64,000 bases of DNA from Pararhizobium sp. IMCC21322 (lineage in GTDB: Bacteria > Pseudomonadota > Alphaproteobacteria > Rhizobiales > GCA-2746425), in assembly GCF_030758295.1 (NCBI RefSeq), contig NZ_CP132335.1:1836412-1900411 (forward strand), given 5' to 3'. A program made the translations under genes and the position numbers. Position 1 is the first letter of the stretch. Every line of letters starts with the position of its first letter. Shown piece after piece: positions 8,738-17,164 of the stretch. The notes under the pieces are model-generated. The model had not been told where the DNA came from, searched no databases, and saw only the letters and a program-made list of their open reading frames with translations.

Positions 8738-8945
8738 GGCATGAGCCCTCAATCAGGTGTTGTGACTATCTATGACCGCAAGATCATTTCGGTCCCCATC
8801 TTATTCCAGATGGGTCGGATTACCGATACCTGACAGCTCAGGAATGTCCCATGATAGACGCTGCTCTTCAACGCGCCACTCTTACCAACAGAGTTAAATC
8901 AACGCGTTGCCAATATCGGTTGCGCAGACATAACGGGCAGCTGGA

Positions 8946-9572
8946 TCAGGTCGTCCGCGTTGCTCGTACCGTCATCACTCCGGCCACAAACAGGCAACTT
9001 GCGCCGATACGATTAAGTATCTTCATTGCCTTTGGTTTCCGGAACTGCTCTCGCATGCTGCTTGCAAAAAATAGCCAGAAGAGGCTGTTGATGGTTGCCA
9101 CAACAAGAAAAGTTGCAATGAGAATTGCGAATTGCTGAAAGCTTGATCCGGTTGCGCTTACGAATTGAGGAACAAATGCCAGGTAGAAAGCTGGACCTTT
9201 GGGATTCAAAACACTGATCAGAAAGGACTGCCAAAATAGCGATTTTAATGGTTTTTGTTCAGCGCTTCCATCTGCAGTGGCTCCCTCGACAGGGGCGGTC
9301 CAGAGAGAATATGCCAGCCAGATGAGATACATCGCGCCCGCCAGTTTGAGCAGCGAAAACAGGTAGGCTGATGTCGCCAAAAGCGCCCCTGCACCGGCAA
9401 GGGACAAAGACATAGCGATAAATGCTCCGGCCACGACGCCGGGAATGGTTGCCAATCCAGATCGTTTTCCGTCCCGGATCGCGTAGTTAACAGTCAGAAC
9501 GATGTTGGGACCGGGGATGAGGACGACAATCAAACTGGCTATCGTAAAGGCTATCCAGGTCTCGTAAGTCAT
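8946..9572 (-). CDS. LysE/RhtB-family amino-acid exporter
   Basis: A 208-residue inner-membrane protein with about six membrane segments. The N-terminal IVVLIPGPNIVLTVNYAIRDGKRSG is the LysE-superfamily signature (P-G-P-N followed by G-x-R-x-G). NPKGPAFYLAFVPQFV in the middle is also diagnostic. The family exports amino acids or their analogues driven by ion gradients; the substrate here is unknown. The ATG at 9572 (MTYETWIAF) is preferred over upstream starts because it matches the family N-terminus and follows an AGGGTG site. The gene stands alone between dddL and the DUF3422 gene on the same strand. Confidence 0.9.
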   Translation of the reverse strand: MTYETWIAFTIASLIVVLIPGPNIVLTVNYAIRDGKRSGLATIPGVVAGAFIAMSLSLAGAGALLATSAYLFSLLKLAGAMYLIWLAYSLWTAPVEGATADGSAEQKPLKSLFWQSFLISVLNPKGPAFYLAFVPQFVSATGSSFQQFAILIATFLVVATINSLFWLFFASSMREQFRKPKAMKILNRIGASCLFVAGVMTVRATRTT

Positions 9573-9742
9573 TTGTGCACCCTGATCCATTGGCTCGTTG
9601 TTCTGAGAAGACCGCAAAAAAAGCAGTTTGAACAGACAGTTTTCAGCGCCTGCCCAATTGGCAGGCTTGGGCTCTAGCAGTCATCCTACGCTTTCGGTCA
9701 ACAAGTGAGGTGATCTTCGACAAAACCCATTACACCGCCCAG

Positions 9743-11020
9743 CTACTCGGATTTATCGTCAACATGAGATTGTCTGATGCGGCGCACCACCAGCCACATG
9801 CCTGCCACCACAAAGGGCACAGAAATGGCGGTCAGGACAGCGCCGATATGGGGATAGCCAGACAGCGCCTGCAATGGCGCATCAATGCCTTTCAGCAGAT
9901 AGGCAATCAGGCCGACTACATAATAGCTGATGGCGGCGATAGACAGGCCCTCAACGGTTTGTTGCAGTCGAAATTGTTGCTTGGCGCGTCGGTTCATGGA
10001 GGCCAGCAAATCGCGGTTCTGACGCTCCAGCCCAACATCCACCCGTGTCCGCAACAGATTTGCTGCGCGTGACAATTTACGTGACAGGTTCGCCTGTCGT
10101 TCTTCCAGAGCTCTGATGGTTTGCATGGCCGGTTGCATCCGGCGGATCAGAAAGGCTTCCAGGGTTGGATGATGCTCATAACTGACTTCTTCAATGGCGT
10201 AGAGGCGCAGTTGCACAATTTCATGATAGGCTTTGCTGGCCCCGAACCGAAACAGACATGCAGCGGCATTTGCTTCCAGATCAGCTGACAGTCCTGTGAT
10301 CTCGTCAAGGAGTTGTTCACTGACACCCTGCATGTTGTCTTTCAGATCACTGGTCATCTGGGCCAGGCTATCTTCAATGCCACTGACAATGGGTCCGGTG
10401 CGCTGGGCCAGCGGCAATCCCAGTAAAGCCAGTGTTCGGTATGTTTCAATTTCCAGCAAACGTTGCACAAGCCCGCCGATGGCAATGTCGCTCGCACCCT
10501 GATTGAGAATGCTCATCCGTGTTGCGCCGTCATCTCCCTGCCGGAAATCCGTGGCGATGAGCGCCAAGCCCTGATGCACCTCGGAGACACAAAGCGAGCG
10601 TTTGTCATAAATGTCTTCAAAATTTACGTCGCTCGTGCTTGCCAGCACATCAATGCGTGTCATGGAGATAATCTGACCGAGGGAGCTTTTGGCCAGCTCA
10701 ATGACCATCGCCAATCCATCATGCGAATTGCGCGCCGGGGCATCCCAGGTCAGGGACCCGAATTCGGAATGCTGCTCCCAGCGCAATTTGCCGCCAAAGC
10801 CATCCAGCACACAATAGCGTGCGTCATGAGCGGGCGGCTCTGCGCCGGCTTTGTTGGCATATTGGCAAATTGCCTCATGCAGCGCAGCGGCTTCCTCCAG
10901 TCCGGCCAGTAGCGACACATGGCGGACAGTCCGGGGGGATGCGATGGGCTCAAACGGGCGCGCATGCACCTCGTCCAGGACTCGTGCTCGCTCAGGATGG
11001 GTGGATATGATGTTCGACAT
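9743..11020 (-). CDS. DUF3422 family inner-membrane protein
   Basis: A 425-residue protein of the DUF3422 family, found mostly in proteobacteria with no assigned function. It begins after a few residues with HPERARVLDEVHARPFEPI, typical of the family start; the ATG at 11020 fits this better than the frame's upstream extension. The central part is a long alpha-helical region (for example RALEERQANLSRKLSRAANLLRTRV), and the protein ends in two membrane helices (AAISYYVVGLIAYLL and AVLTAISVPFVVAGMWLVV) and a short basic tail. The likely topology is a large cytoplasmic domain anchored by a C-terminal hairpin. It is divergent from the gntR gene. Confidence 0.85.
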   Translation of the reverse strand: MSNIISTHPERARVLDEVHARPFEPIASPRTVRHVSLLAGLEEAAALHEAICQYANKAGAEPPAHDARYCVLDGFGGKLRWEQHSEFGSLTWDAPARNSHDGLAMVIELAKSSLGQIISMTRIDVLASTSDVNFEDIYDKRSLCVSEVHQGLALIATDFRQGDDGATRMSILNQGASDIAIGGLVQRLLEIETYRTLALLGLPLAQRTGPIVSGIEDSLAQMTSDLKDNMQGVSEQLLDEITGLSADLEANAAACLFRFGASKAYHEIVQLRLYAIEEVSYEHHPTLEAFLIRRMQPAMQTIRALEERQANLSRKLSRAANLLRTRVDVGLERQNRDLLASMNRRAKQQFRLQQTVEGLSIAAISYYVVGLIAYLLKGIDAPLQALSGYPHIGAVLTAISVPFVVAGMWLVVRRIRQSHVDDKSE

Positions 11021-11156
11021 GCTGGTTGCTCCGATTCGGGCGGCTGACCACATATCAACATCATTGGACGAAAAGGAAAGGTCTGGCTTGCAAAGCAATG
11101 TTGCCAAGTGACATGCAGCCTCGTTCCCACGTTTGTGCATGAGTGGGCAATTTTAT

Positions 11157-11169
11157 TGACCACTGGTCA
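11157..11169. promoter_or_regulatory. Candidate GntR operator in its own promoter
   Basis: TGACCACTGGTCA is a 13-bp palindrome with a single central base, 50 bases before the start codon of the FadR-type regulator. FadR-subfamily GntR proteins bind short palindromes of the TGGT-n-ACCA class. The same TTGACCA half-site recurs in the glcD promoter. Autoregulation is inferred. Confidence 0.5.
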
Positions 11170-11218
11170 GGTGACGCGGTACAATCGAGACAACAAAACG
11201 GAGTCACATCAGTCCGGC

Positions 11219-12025
11219 ATGATATTTACAGAAATCTCACACACCCGAACTGCCGACGAGGTGATTCATCAGATTGAAGAACTGGTGTTGCAAGGTGTGT
11301 TGAAGCCGGGAGACCGGATACCGGGCGAACGGGCTTTGTCAAAATCCCTGAATGTGTCACGGCCGGTCTTGCGCGATGCTCTGCAAAAGCTCGAAGCGCG
11401 CGGGTTGCTGCTAACGCGGCAGGGGGAGGGCAGCGTTGTGGCAGATGTTGTTGGCACTGTGTTTCAGGACCCCATTGTGGACCTCATTCGAAAACATCCC
11501 AAAGCAACCGCTGATTACGTTGAATTCCGCCGGCAGATTGAAGGCATCACAGCCGAAATGGCGGCCATTCGCGCAACTGACGCTGATCGCGAGCTTTTGA
11601 CGCGGCTGATAAATACAATGGCAGAAACCCATGAGTTGCAGGATTTTTCTGCTGAAGCTGAGGTTGATACCGAATTTCATCAGGCAATCGGCGAATGCGC
11701 CCACAATATTGTGTTGCTGCATATGCTTCGCTCCTGCTACCGGTTATTGGAACAGGGTGTGTTCATCAACCGCAGTCGCCTGTACAGCCACAATGGCTCG
11801 CGCAACGCGCTGTTGGCGCAGCACAAGGCCATCTACGCCAGCATTATGGCGCGTGATCCGCAAGCTGCCCGCAAGGCAGCGGAAGCGCATATGGATTTTG
11901 TAGCTGAGGCGGCCAGAGAAGTGGAAACAATTGGCGAGCGGGAAGCAGTTTCCCGCCTGCGGCTTGAACAACACAGCACCCAGAACAAAGTGGAACGCGC
12001 TGCGAAAGCAGCCAAAGCAAAGTAG
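11219..12025 (+). CDS. FadR-type GntR regulator of the lactate/glycolate block
   Basis: A 268-residue GntR regulator of the FadR subfamily. The winged helix (about residues 9-75) shows LKPGDRIPGERALSKSLNVSRPVLRDALQKLEARGLL; an all-helical FCD effector domain follows, with its metal/ligand histidines in DTEFHQAIGECAHN and AQHKAIYASI. The ATG at 11219 gives a normal N-terminus; the open frame runs further upstream but would overlap the operator. It sits 3 nt upstream of lutA and so heads the operon. By analogy with LldR/LutR/GlcC it probably senses lactate, glycolate or a related 2-hydroxy acid. A long Lys/Ala tail is unusual but harmless. Confidence 0.9.
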   Translation: MIFTEISHTRTADEVIHQIEELVLQGVLKPGDRIPGERALSKSLNVSRPVLRDALQKLEARGLLLTRQGEGSVVADVVGTVFQDPIVDLIRKHPKATADYVEFRRQIEGITAEMAAIRATDADRELLTRLINTMAETHELQDFSAEAEVDTEFHQAIGECAHNIVLLHMLRSCYRLLEQGVFINRSRLYSHNGSRNALLAQHKAIYASIMARDPQAARKAAEAHMDFVAEAAREVETIGEREAVSRLRLEQHSTQNKVERAAKAAKAK

Positions 12026-12028
12026 AAT

Positions 12029-12847
12029 ATGAGCGTATCAGACCAGAACTCTGCCCCGGAAACAATTACGATCGAAACGCCCAAAAACGTGGCTCTGTTT
12101 GTCACCTGCCTGGTTGATCTGTTTCGACCATCGGTTGGATTTGCCAGCGTCAAATTACTGGAAGACGCTGGTTGTACCATCTCTGTACCACCGGCCCAGA
12201 CATGTTGCGGCCAACCGGCTTACAATTCGGGCGATAAGGCGGATACGCGCGACATTGCCATGCAGGTGATCAAATCATTTGAATCCTATGACGCTGTGGT
12301 TGCCCCGTCCGGTTCCTGCGCGGCCATGATCAAAGTACATTATCTGGAACTCTTTGAAGAAGGCTCCGACTGGCATCAGCGCGCCGGCAGGCTGGCCGAT
12401 AAAACCTTTGAACTGACCAGCTTTCTGACCGACATTTTGGGCCGCAACCCGGTTACGGCGCATTTCGATGGCACTGTCACCTATCACGACAGTTGCTCAG
12501 GTTTGCGGGAATTGGGTGTTGAAAAGCAACCGAGACGGCTGCTGGAATCGGTCGACGGATTGACCGTGAAAGAGATGAAAGACAGCGATGTGTGCTGCGG
12601 GTTTGGTGGCACATTCTGCATCAAATATCCTGACATCTCCAACGCGATTGTTGAGAAGAAAACTAAAAATATCGATGATACATCCGCCGGAACCCTGCTG
12701 GCAGGCGATCTGGGCTGCCTGATGAATATGGCCGGTAAGCTGAAACGCGAAGGCAGCAATGTGGATGTGCGCCACGTGGCTGAGGTACTGGCGGGAATGA
12801 CCGACGTGCCGCCCATTGGCAAAAGCAAAAATGATAAAAAGGGATAG
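12029..12847 (+). CDS. lutA: Lactate utilization protein A, Fe-S oxidoreductase
   Basis: A 272-residue LutA/YkgE protein with two CCG (cysteine-rich) domains. The paired motifs PPAQTCCGQPAYNSGD (about residues 55-70) and DVCCGFGGTFCIKYPD (about 187-202) would hold an Fe-S cluster. LutABC is the iron-sulfur L-lactate dehydrogenase complex first defined in Bacillus subtilis, oxidising lactate to pyruvate. A 20-residue N-terminal extension precedes NVALFVTCLVDLF. It starts 3 nt after the regulator stop, and lutB follows after 8 nt, so gntR-lutA-lutB-lutC is one transcription unit. Confidence 0.93.
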   Translation: MSVSDQNSAPETITIETPKNVALFVTCLVDLFRPSVGFASVKLLEDAGCTISVPPAQTCCGQPAYNSGDKADTRDIAMQVIKSFESYDAVVAPSGSCAAMIKVHYLELFEEGSDWHQRAGRLADKTFELTSFLTDILGRNPVTAHFDGTVTYHDSCSGLRELGVEKQPRRLLESVDGLTVKEMKDSDVCCGFGGTFCIKYPDISNAIVEKKTKNIDDTSAGTLLAGDLGCLMNMAGKLKREGSNVDVRHVAEVLAGMTDVPPIGKSKNDKKG

Positions 12848-12855
12848 AGACGATT

Positions 12856-14295
12856 ATGCAGATCACATCCCCATATTTTAAGGAAAAATCCTCAGCCGCC
12901 CTGAAAGATGAGAATCTTCAGAAGGCCATGGGCAATGTCGAACGGGGTTTCATCGGCAAACGCGCCAAGGCGGCTGCCAACCTGCCGGAATTTGAGGCGC
13001 TGCGGGATCGCTCAAAAGAGATCAAGGACCACGTGCTGGATCATCTGGATCTTTATCTGGAAACCTATGAAGCAAAGGTTCAGGACACAGGTGGCCGCGT
13101 CCATTGGGCGGCCGGTGCTCAGGATGCCCGAAACATCATTCTCGACATCTGCAAACGCGCCAACGCCAAGACCGTGACCAAGGGGAAATCCATGATCGCG
13201 GAAGAAATCGCGATCAATGAACATCTGGAACGCAACGGCATAGAGCCAATTGAAACCGACCTTGGCGAATATATCATTCAGTTGCGCGGTGAGGCACCGA
13301 GCCACATCATCGCGCCAGCTGTACATGTGAACAAGGAGGAGGTTGAGGCGGATTTCAGGCGCACCCACAGGCACTTGCCGCCGGGGCGTAATCTGGAAGA
13401 CCCGACAAGCCTTTTGTCCGAAGCGCGTTCCGTTCTGCGCGATAAATTCCTGGCAGCCGATGTGGGCATCACCGGAGCCAACTTTCTGGTTGCCGAAACC
13501 GGCACGTCAATCATTGTCACCAATGAAGGCAATGGCGATCTCACGCAGATATTGCCCCGCGTCCATATTGTGATCGCATCCATTGAGAAGATCGTTCCAA
13601 CGCTGGAAGATGTCAGTCAGATTTTGCGCGTTCTGGCACGCTCTGCCACCGGGCAGGACATATCTGTCTATACGACGTTTTCAACCGGACCGCGCCGTGC
13701 AGAAGACCCTGACGGACCCGAAGAATATCATGTGGTGCTGCTTGATAATGGCCGTTCAGATATGCTTGGGACCGAGTTTCAGGACATGCTGCGCTGTATC
13801 AGATGCGGTGCCTGCATGAACCATTGTCCGGTCTATCACGCTGTTGGCGGCCATTCCTATGGCTGGGTCTATCCCGGCCCTATGGGAGCCGTTCTGACAC
13901 CAACGCTGATTGGCGTTGAAATGGGCGGTCATCTGCCCAATGCGTCGACCTTTTGTGGGCGCTGTGAAAGTGTCTGCCCGATGCGCATACCCTTGCCGAA
14001 AATGATGCGGCATTGGCGGGAGAAGGAATTTGAGCGACACACGACACCAGATAGAATGCGGCGTGGTCTGAGTGTTTGGGCCTGGATGGCCAAACATCCA
14101 AAACTCTATCATGCCGGCTCGCGGCTGGCGATTAATCTGCTCGGCTTGATGGGGCGCCGCAAAGGTGCGTTCAAAAAACTGCCACTGGCTGGCGGTTGGA
14201 CCGAGCATCGTGATTTACCTGCGCCGGAGGGGCAGACCTTCCAGCAGCAATGGGCTGCGCGGCATAGAAACTCCAAACTTGGACAGACCACCTAA
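12856..14295 (+). CDS. lutB: Lactate utilization protein B, ferredoxin-like subunit
   Basis: A 479-residue LutB/YkgF subunit. The N-terminal LutB/LUD domain contains KGKSMIAEEIAINEHLERNG and GANFLVAETGTSIIVTNEGN, which match the family's substrate/nucleotide-like fold. Two 4Fe-4S cluster motifs follow: CIRCGACMNHCP (about residues 315-326) and CGRCESVCPMRIP (about 372-384), expected to pass electrons from lactate. The C-terminal region resembles the DUF3390 extension. It lies between lutA and lutC in one operon. Confidence 0.95.
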   Translation: MQITSPYFKEKSSAALKDENLQKAMGNVERGFIGKRAKAAANLPEFEALRDRSKEIKDHVLDHLDLYLETYEAKVQDTGGRVHWAAGAQDARNIILDICKRANAKTVTKGKSMIAEEIAINEHLERNGIEPIETDLGEYIIQLRGEAPSHIIAPAVHVNKEEVEADFRRTHRHLPPGRNLEDPTSLLSEARSVLRDKFLAADVGITGANFLVAETGTSIIVTNEGNGDLTQILPRVHIVIASIEKIVPTLEDVSQILRVLARSATGQDISVYTTFSTGPRRAEDPDGPEEYHVVLLDNGRSDMLGTEFQDMLRCIRCGACMNHCPVYHAVGGHSYGWVYPGPMGAVLTPTLIGVEMGGHLPNASTFCGRCESVCPMRIPLPKMMRHWREKEFERHTTPDRMRRGLSVWAWMAKHPKLYHAGSRLAINLLGLMGRRKGAFKKLPLAGGWTEHRDLPAPEGQTFQQQWAARHRNSKLGQTT

Positions 14296-14308
14296 TGGAT
14301 CAGGTAAA

Positions 14309-15016
14309 ATGAACAGGCGTAGTGGAACCAGCAATCGTGCAACGCCCAATGGCCGCAGCATCATTTTGGCGAAGATTCGCAAGAATGTTAAAAACATCGA
14401 CGATCCTGTTCGTGAGGCCAGGGTTGCAGACCGCCTGTCCAGAAGCCCGGTTGGATTGATACCTGCACGCGCGCGCAAACCGCACGCCAAGCAGGTTGAT
14501 TTGTTTTGTGAGCAGGCCGTCAAGGTTCAGACCACCATCACCCGCATCAACAAGATTGAGGATTTGCCGACAGCGCTTGCAGAGTATTTGCGGGGCAGAA
14601 ACCTTCCCAAGAAAGTACGCATGGGCCATGCGCCGCTTCTGGAGCAGGCTGGTTGGGACAAGCTTGCCGACCTTGAGATATCGAAAGGGCCATCAGACGG
14701 GGACGACCCGGTTGGCCTGTCTCATGCCTTCGCTGGTGTCGCCGAAACCGGAACCTTGATGCTGGAATCGGGAGCAGACAATCCGACCACACTCAATTTC
14801 CTGCCGGAAACCCACTGCGTTGTGGTCCGCGCTGCTGACATTTCAGGCGATTATGAAACGGCTTGGGCTACAATTCGTGAAAAGCACGGCAAGGGCAACA
14901 TGCCGCGCACCGTAAACATGATCACCGGACCGTCTCGCTCCGGCGACATTGAACAGACTATGTTACTGGGTGCCCATGGTCCGCGCGCTTTGCAGATATT
15001 CGTTGTAAACGACTAA
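14309..15016 (+). CDS. lutC: Lactate utilization protein C
   Basis: A 235-residue LUD-domain protein, third subunit of the LutABC lactate-oxidising complex. The conserved core includes HAFAGVAETGTLMLESGADNP (split here as HAFAGVAETG and TLMLESG) and the end segment GPSRSGDIEQTMLLGAHGPR, typical of LutC/YkgG. The ATG at 14309 is 13 nt after the lutB stop; the open frame extends back into lutB, but that extension has no family match. A purine-rich ATCAGG precedes the start. A bidirectional-looking gap with a minus-strand terminator follows. Confidence 0.92.
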   Translation: MNRRSGTSNRATPNGRSIILAKIRKNVKNIDDPVREARVADRLSRSPVGLIPARARKPHAKQVDLFCEQAVKVQTTITRINKIEDLPTALAEYLRGRNLPKKVRMGHAPLLEQAGWDKLADLEISKGPSDGDDPVGLSHAFAGVAETGTLMLESGADNPTTLNFLPETHCVVVRAADISGDYETAWATIREKHGKGNMPRTVNMITGPSRSGDIEQTMLLGAHGPRALQIFVVND

Positions 15017-15030
15017 GCAGCATCAGCGAT

Positions 15031-15082
15031 AAAAAAAGCCGCGACGACCGTTTTTTCAAGACGGTGCATTCGCGACTTTGAA
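15031..15082 (-). terminator. Terminator for the cytochrome c gene
   Basis: Imperfect hairpin (TCGCG/CGCGA and CGGT/ACCG arms separated by a T-rich loop) that on the minus strand ends in seven T residues (plus-strand A run 15031-15037). It lies 26 bases past the cytochrome c stop codon and 15 bases past the convergent lutC stop. Confidence 0.6.
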
Positions 15083-15107
15083 GCGGTTGTTCAGGACTGT
15101 TCCTGTC

Positions 15108-15497
15108 TTACTCGGTTATATTACCTTCCAGATCGAACTGCGCCAGATAGGCGATCACGTTCTCCAGATCATCATCCTTTTTCAAACCTGCAAACGCCAT
15201 CTTTGTTCCTTTGACGAACTTTCGCGGATTTGCCAGATAAATTGTCAGCGTTTCCACGTCCCAGGTCAATTCAGAGGCCTTCATGGCTTTGGAGTATTTA
15301 TAGCCCTCAATTATCGCTACTTCACGTCCCACAATACCGTTGAGAACGGGTCCAACACGGTTTTTGGCGTTTGGACCGACAGCATGACAAGCCTTGCATT
15401 TCTTGAAAACTTTTTCGCCAGCGTCAACGTCACCTTCGGCCATTGCGCCAAGTGGCATCAGTGCGCTCATCAGCCCTGCGAGAATTATCTTATTCAT
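15108..15497 (-). CDS. Periplasmic class I c-type cytochrome
   Basis: A 129-residue exported cytochrome c. It has a signal peptide (MNKIILAGLMSALMPLGAMA, cleavage about residue 20) and one haem site, CKACH (about residues 34-38). The usual GPNAKNRVGPVLNGIVGR segment and a distal methionine in KGTKMAFAG follow. It resembles mitochondrial-type cytochrome c / cytochrome c2. The ATG at 15497 has a strong GAGGTG site; longer upstream extensions are not credible. It lies on the opposite strand between lutABC and glcDEF. A role as electron carrier for these dehydrogenases is attractive but only positional, because both complexes are thought to feed quinone or other carriers. Confidence 0.92.
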   Translation of the reverse strand: MNKIILAGLMSALMPLGAMAEGDVDAGEKVFKKCKACHAVGPNAKNRVGPVLNGIVGREVAIIEGYKYSKAMKASELTWDVETLTIYLANPRKFVKGTKMAFAGLKKDDDLENVIAYLAQFDLEGNITE

Positions 15498-15650
15498 ATA
15501 TTTCACCTCACTCACTCCAAATGTCCGGCCAGATAGACCGGAGTTATTCGCGCACCCAACTGATTTCTCGAATGTATTACCCTCCGCGTCAACCCCAATG
15601 GGTTTTTCCTCGCACGATACAGCTGAATTGTCGCATATACTTGGCTTTCC

Positions 15651-15677
15651 CAACTGGTAAAAAAAATTGACCAGTTG
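15651..15677. promoter_or_regulatory. Candidate operator upstream of glcD
   Basis: Perfect 8-bp inverted repeat CAACTGGT (15651-15658) and ACCAGTTG (15670-15677) with an 11-base AT-rich spacer, 42-68 bases before the glcD start. It contains the TTGACCA half-site also found in the gntR promoter palindrome at 11157. It also lies upstream of the divergent cytochrome c gene. I infer it to be a second binding site for the FadR-type regulator. Confidence 0.5.
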
Positions 15678-15718
15678 TGGATTCTCTGTCAAAATCAGGA
15701 AAAGCAAGGGAGAAAACC

Positions 15719-17164
15719 ATGGGCACAATTGCAATACCTGAACCGGATAAGGGTATTCTCGCGCGTCGGCAGGAGATCATTCAAAGCCTTCGAAAACTGG
15801 TGCCCGGCGAGGGCGTCATCAGCGACGCCACCGAATTGGTTCCCTATGAAACCGATGCCTTTACCGCCTATCGCCGCGTCCCGCTGGCCGTGGTGCTGCC
15901 AGAAACAACTGAACAGGTTTCTGCTGTGCTGAAATATTGCAACAAGGCGGGCTTGCCGGTCATTCCCCGTGGTGCCGGAACATCTTTGGCAGGCGGTGCC
16001 ATTCCGCAGGAAGATGCTGTTGTGATCGGCATTGCCAAAATGAGCCGCGTTCTTGACGTGAATTATAGCAACCGTTCGGCAAGAGTTCAGGCAGGCATCA
16101 CAAATCTGAACGTTTCCGACCATGTCGGGCCGGACGGATTCTTCTATGCGCCTGATCCATCATCGCAACTGGCCTGCACGATTGCTGGAAATATCGGCAT
16201 GAATTCAGGCGGCGCTCATTGTCTGAAATATGGCGTCACGACCAACAATCTGCTCGGCGTCAAGATGGTTATGCTGGACGGAACCGTTCTGGATATTGGC
16301 GGCGAACATCTGGATGCGCCCGGTTATGATTTGCTTGGCCTTGTATGCGGCTCGGAAGGTCAGATCGGCATCATCACCGAAGCTGTCGTTCGTATCTTGC
16401 CGAAGCCAGAAGGCGCGCAACCGGTTTTGTTCGGCTTTGAAACGGCCGAAAGTGCCGGGGCTTGCGTGGCCAGCATTATTGCTGCCGGTCTGGTGCCTGT
16501 TGCGATGGAATTCATGGACAAACTGGCCATCGAAATCTGCGAGGCTTTCGCAAAGGCCGGGTATCCGATGGATGTTGAAGCTCTGCTGATCATCGAGGTC
16601 GAAGGGTCTGATGCGGAAATGCGCGAGCAACTTGGCAAGATCATTGAAATAGCCAAACAGCACGGTGTGAAGACCATCAAGGAAAGTCAGTCAGCCATGG
16701 AGGCTGCCGCCATCTGGAAAGGCCGTAAATCGGCCTTCGGCGCGACAGGGCGGGTTGCTGATTACATCTGCATGGATGGCACCATTCCAACGGGACAACT
16801 GCCACATGTGCTCGCTCGCATGACCGAAATCATCGATCATTATGGCCTGCGTGTCGCGAATGTCTTCCATGCCGGAGATGGAAACCTGCATCCCTTGATC
16901 CTGTATGATGTCAATGATCCGGCAGAGCGCCAGAAAGCGGAAGATGCCGGCAATGATATTTTGACATTGTGCGTTGAGGTTGGCGGTTGCCTGACCGGTG
17001 AGCATGGCGTGGGCATTGAAAAGCGTGATTTGATGCGCGTTCAGTTCACCGAGGAGGATTTGCGTCAGCAAATGCTGGTGCGGGCGGTGTTTGATCCCGC
17101 GTGGCAGCTCAATCCCGCCAAGGTGTTCCCGTTGGATGGCCGTGTTTCAGGGCAGGCTGCATGA
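15719..17164 (+). CDS. glcD: Glycolate oxidase, FAD-linked subunit GlcD
   Basis: A 481-residue FAD-dependent oxidase subunit of the VAO family, oxidising glycolate (or D-lactate) to the 2-oxo acid. FAD-binding motifs are visible: PVIPRGAGTSLAGGA (about residues 80-94), LACTIAGNIGMNSGG and KYGVTTNNLLGVKMV. The C-terminal FAD-oxidase_C domain has VFHAGDGNLHPLILYD and GCLTGEHGVGIEKRD, with histidines typical of the family. The ATG at 15719 follows a strong AGGGAG site. Its stop overlaps the glcE start as ATGA, so the two are translationally coupled. Confidence 0.95.
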   Translation: MGTIAIPEPDKGILARRQEIIQSLRKLVPGEGVISDATELVPYETDAFTAYRRVPLAVVLPETTEQVSAVLKYCNKAGLPVIPRGAGTSLAGGAIPQEDAVVIGIAKMSRVLDVNYSNRSARVQAGITNLNVSDHVGPDGFFYAPDPSSQLACTIAGNIGMNSGGAHCLKYGVTTNNLLGVKMVMLDGTVLDIGGEHLDAPGYDLLGLVCGSEGQIGIITEAVVRILPKPEGAQPVLFGFETAESAGACVASIIAAGLVPVAMEFMDKLAIEICEAFAKAGYPMDVEALLIIEVEGSDAEMREQLGKIIEIAKQHGVKTIKESQSAMEAAAIWKGRKSAFGATGRVADYICMDGTIPTGQLPHVLARMTEIIDHYGLRVANVFHAGDGNLHPLILYDVNDPAERQKAEDAGNDILTLCVEVGGCLTGEHGVGIEKRDLMRVQFTEEDLRQQMLVRAVFDPAWQLNPAKVFPLDGRVSGQAA

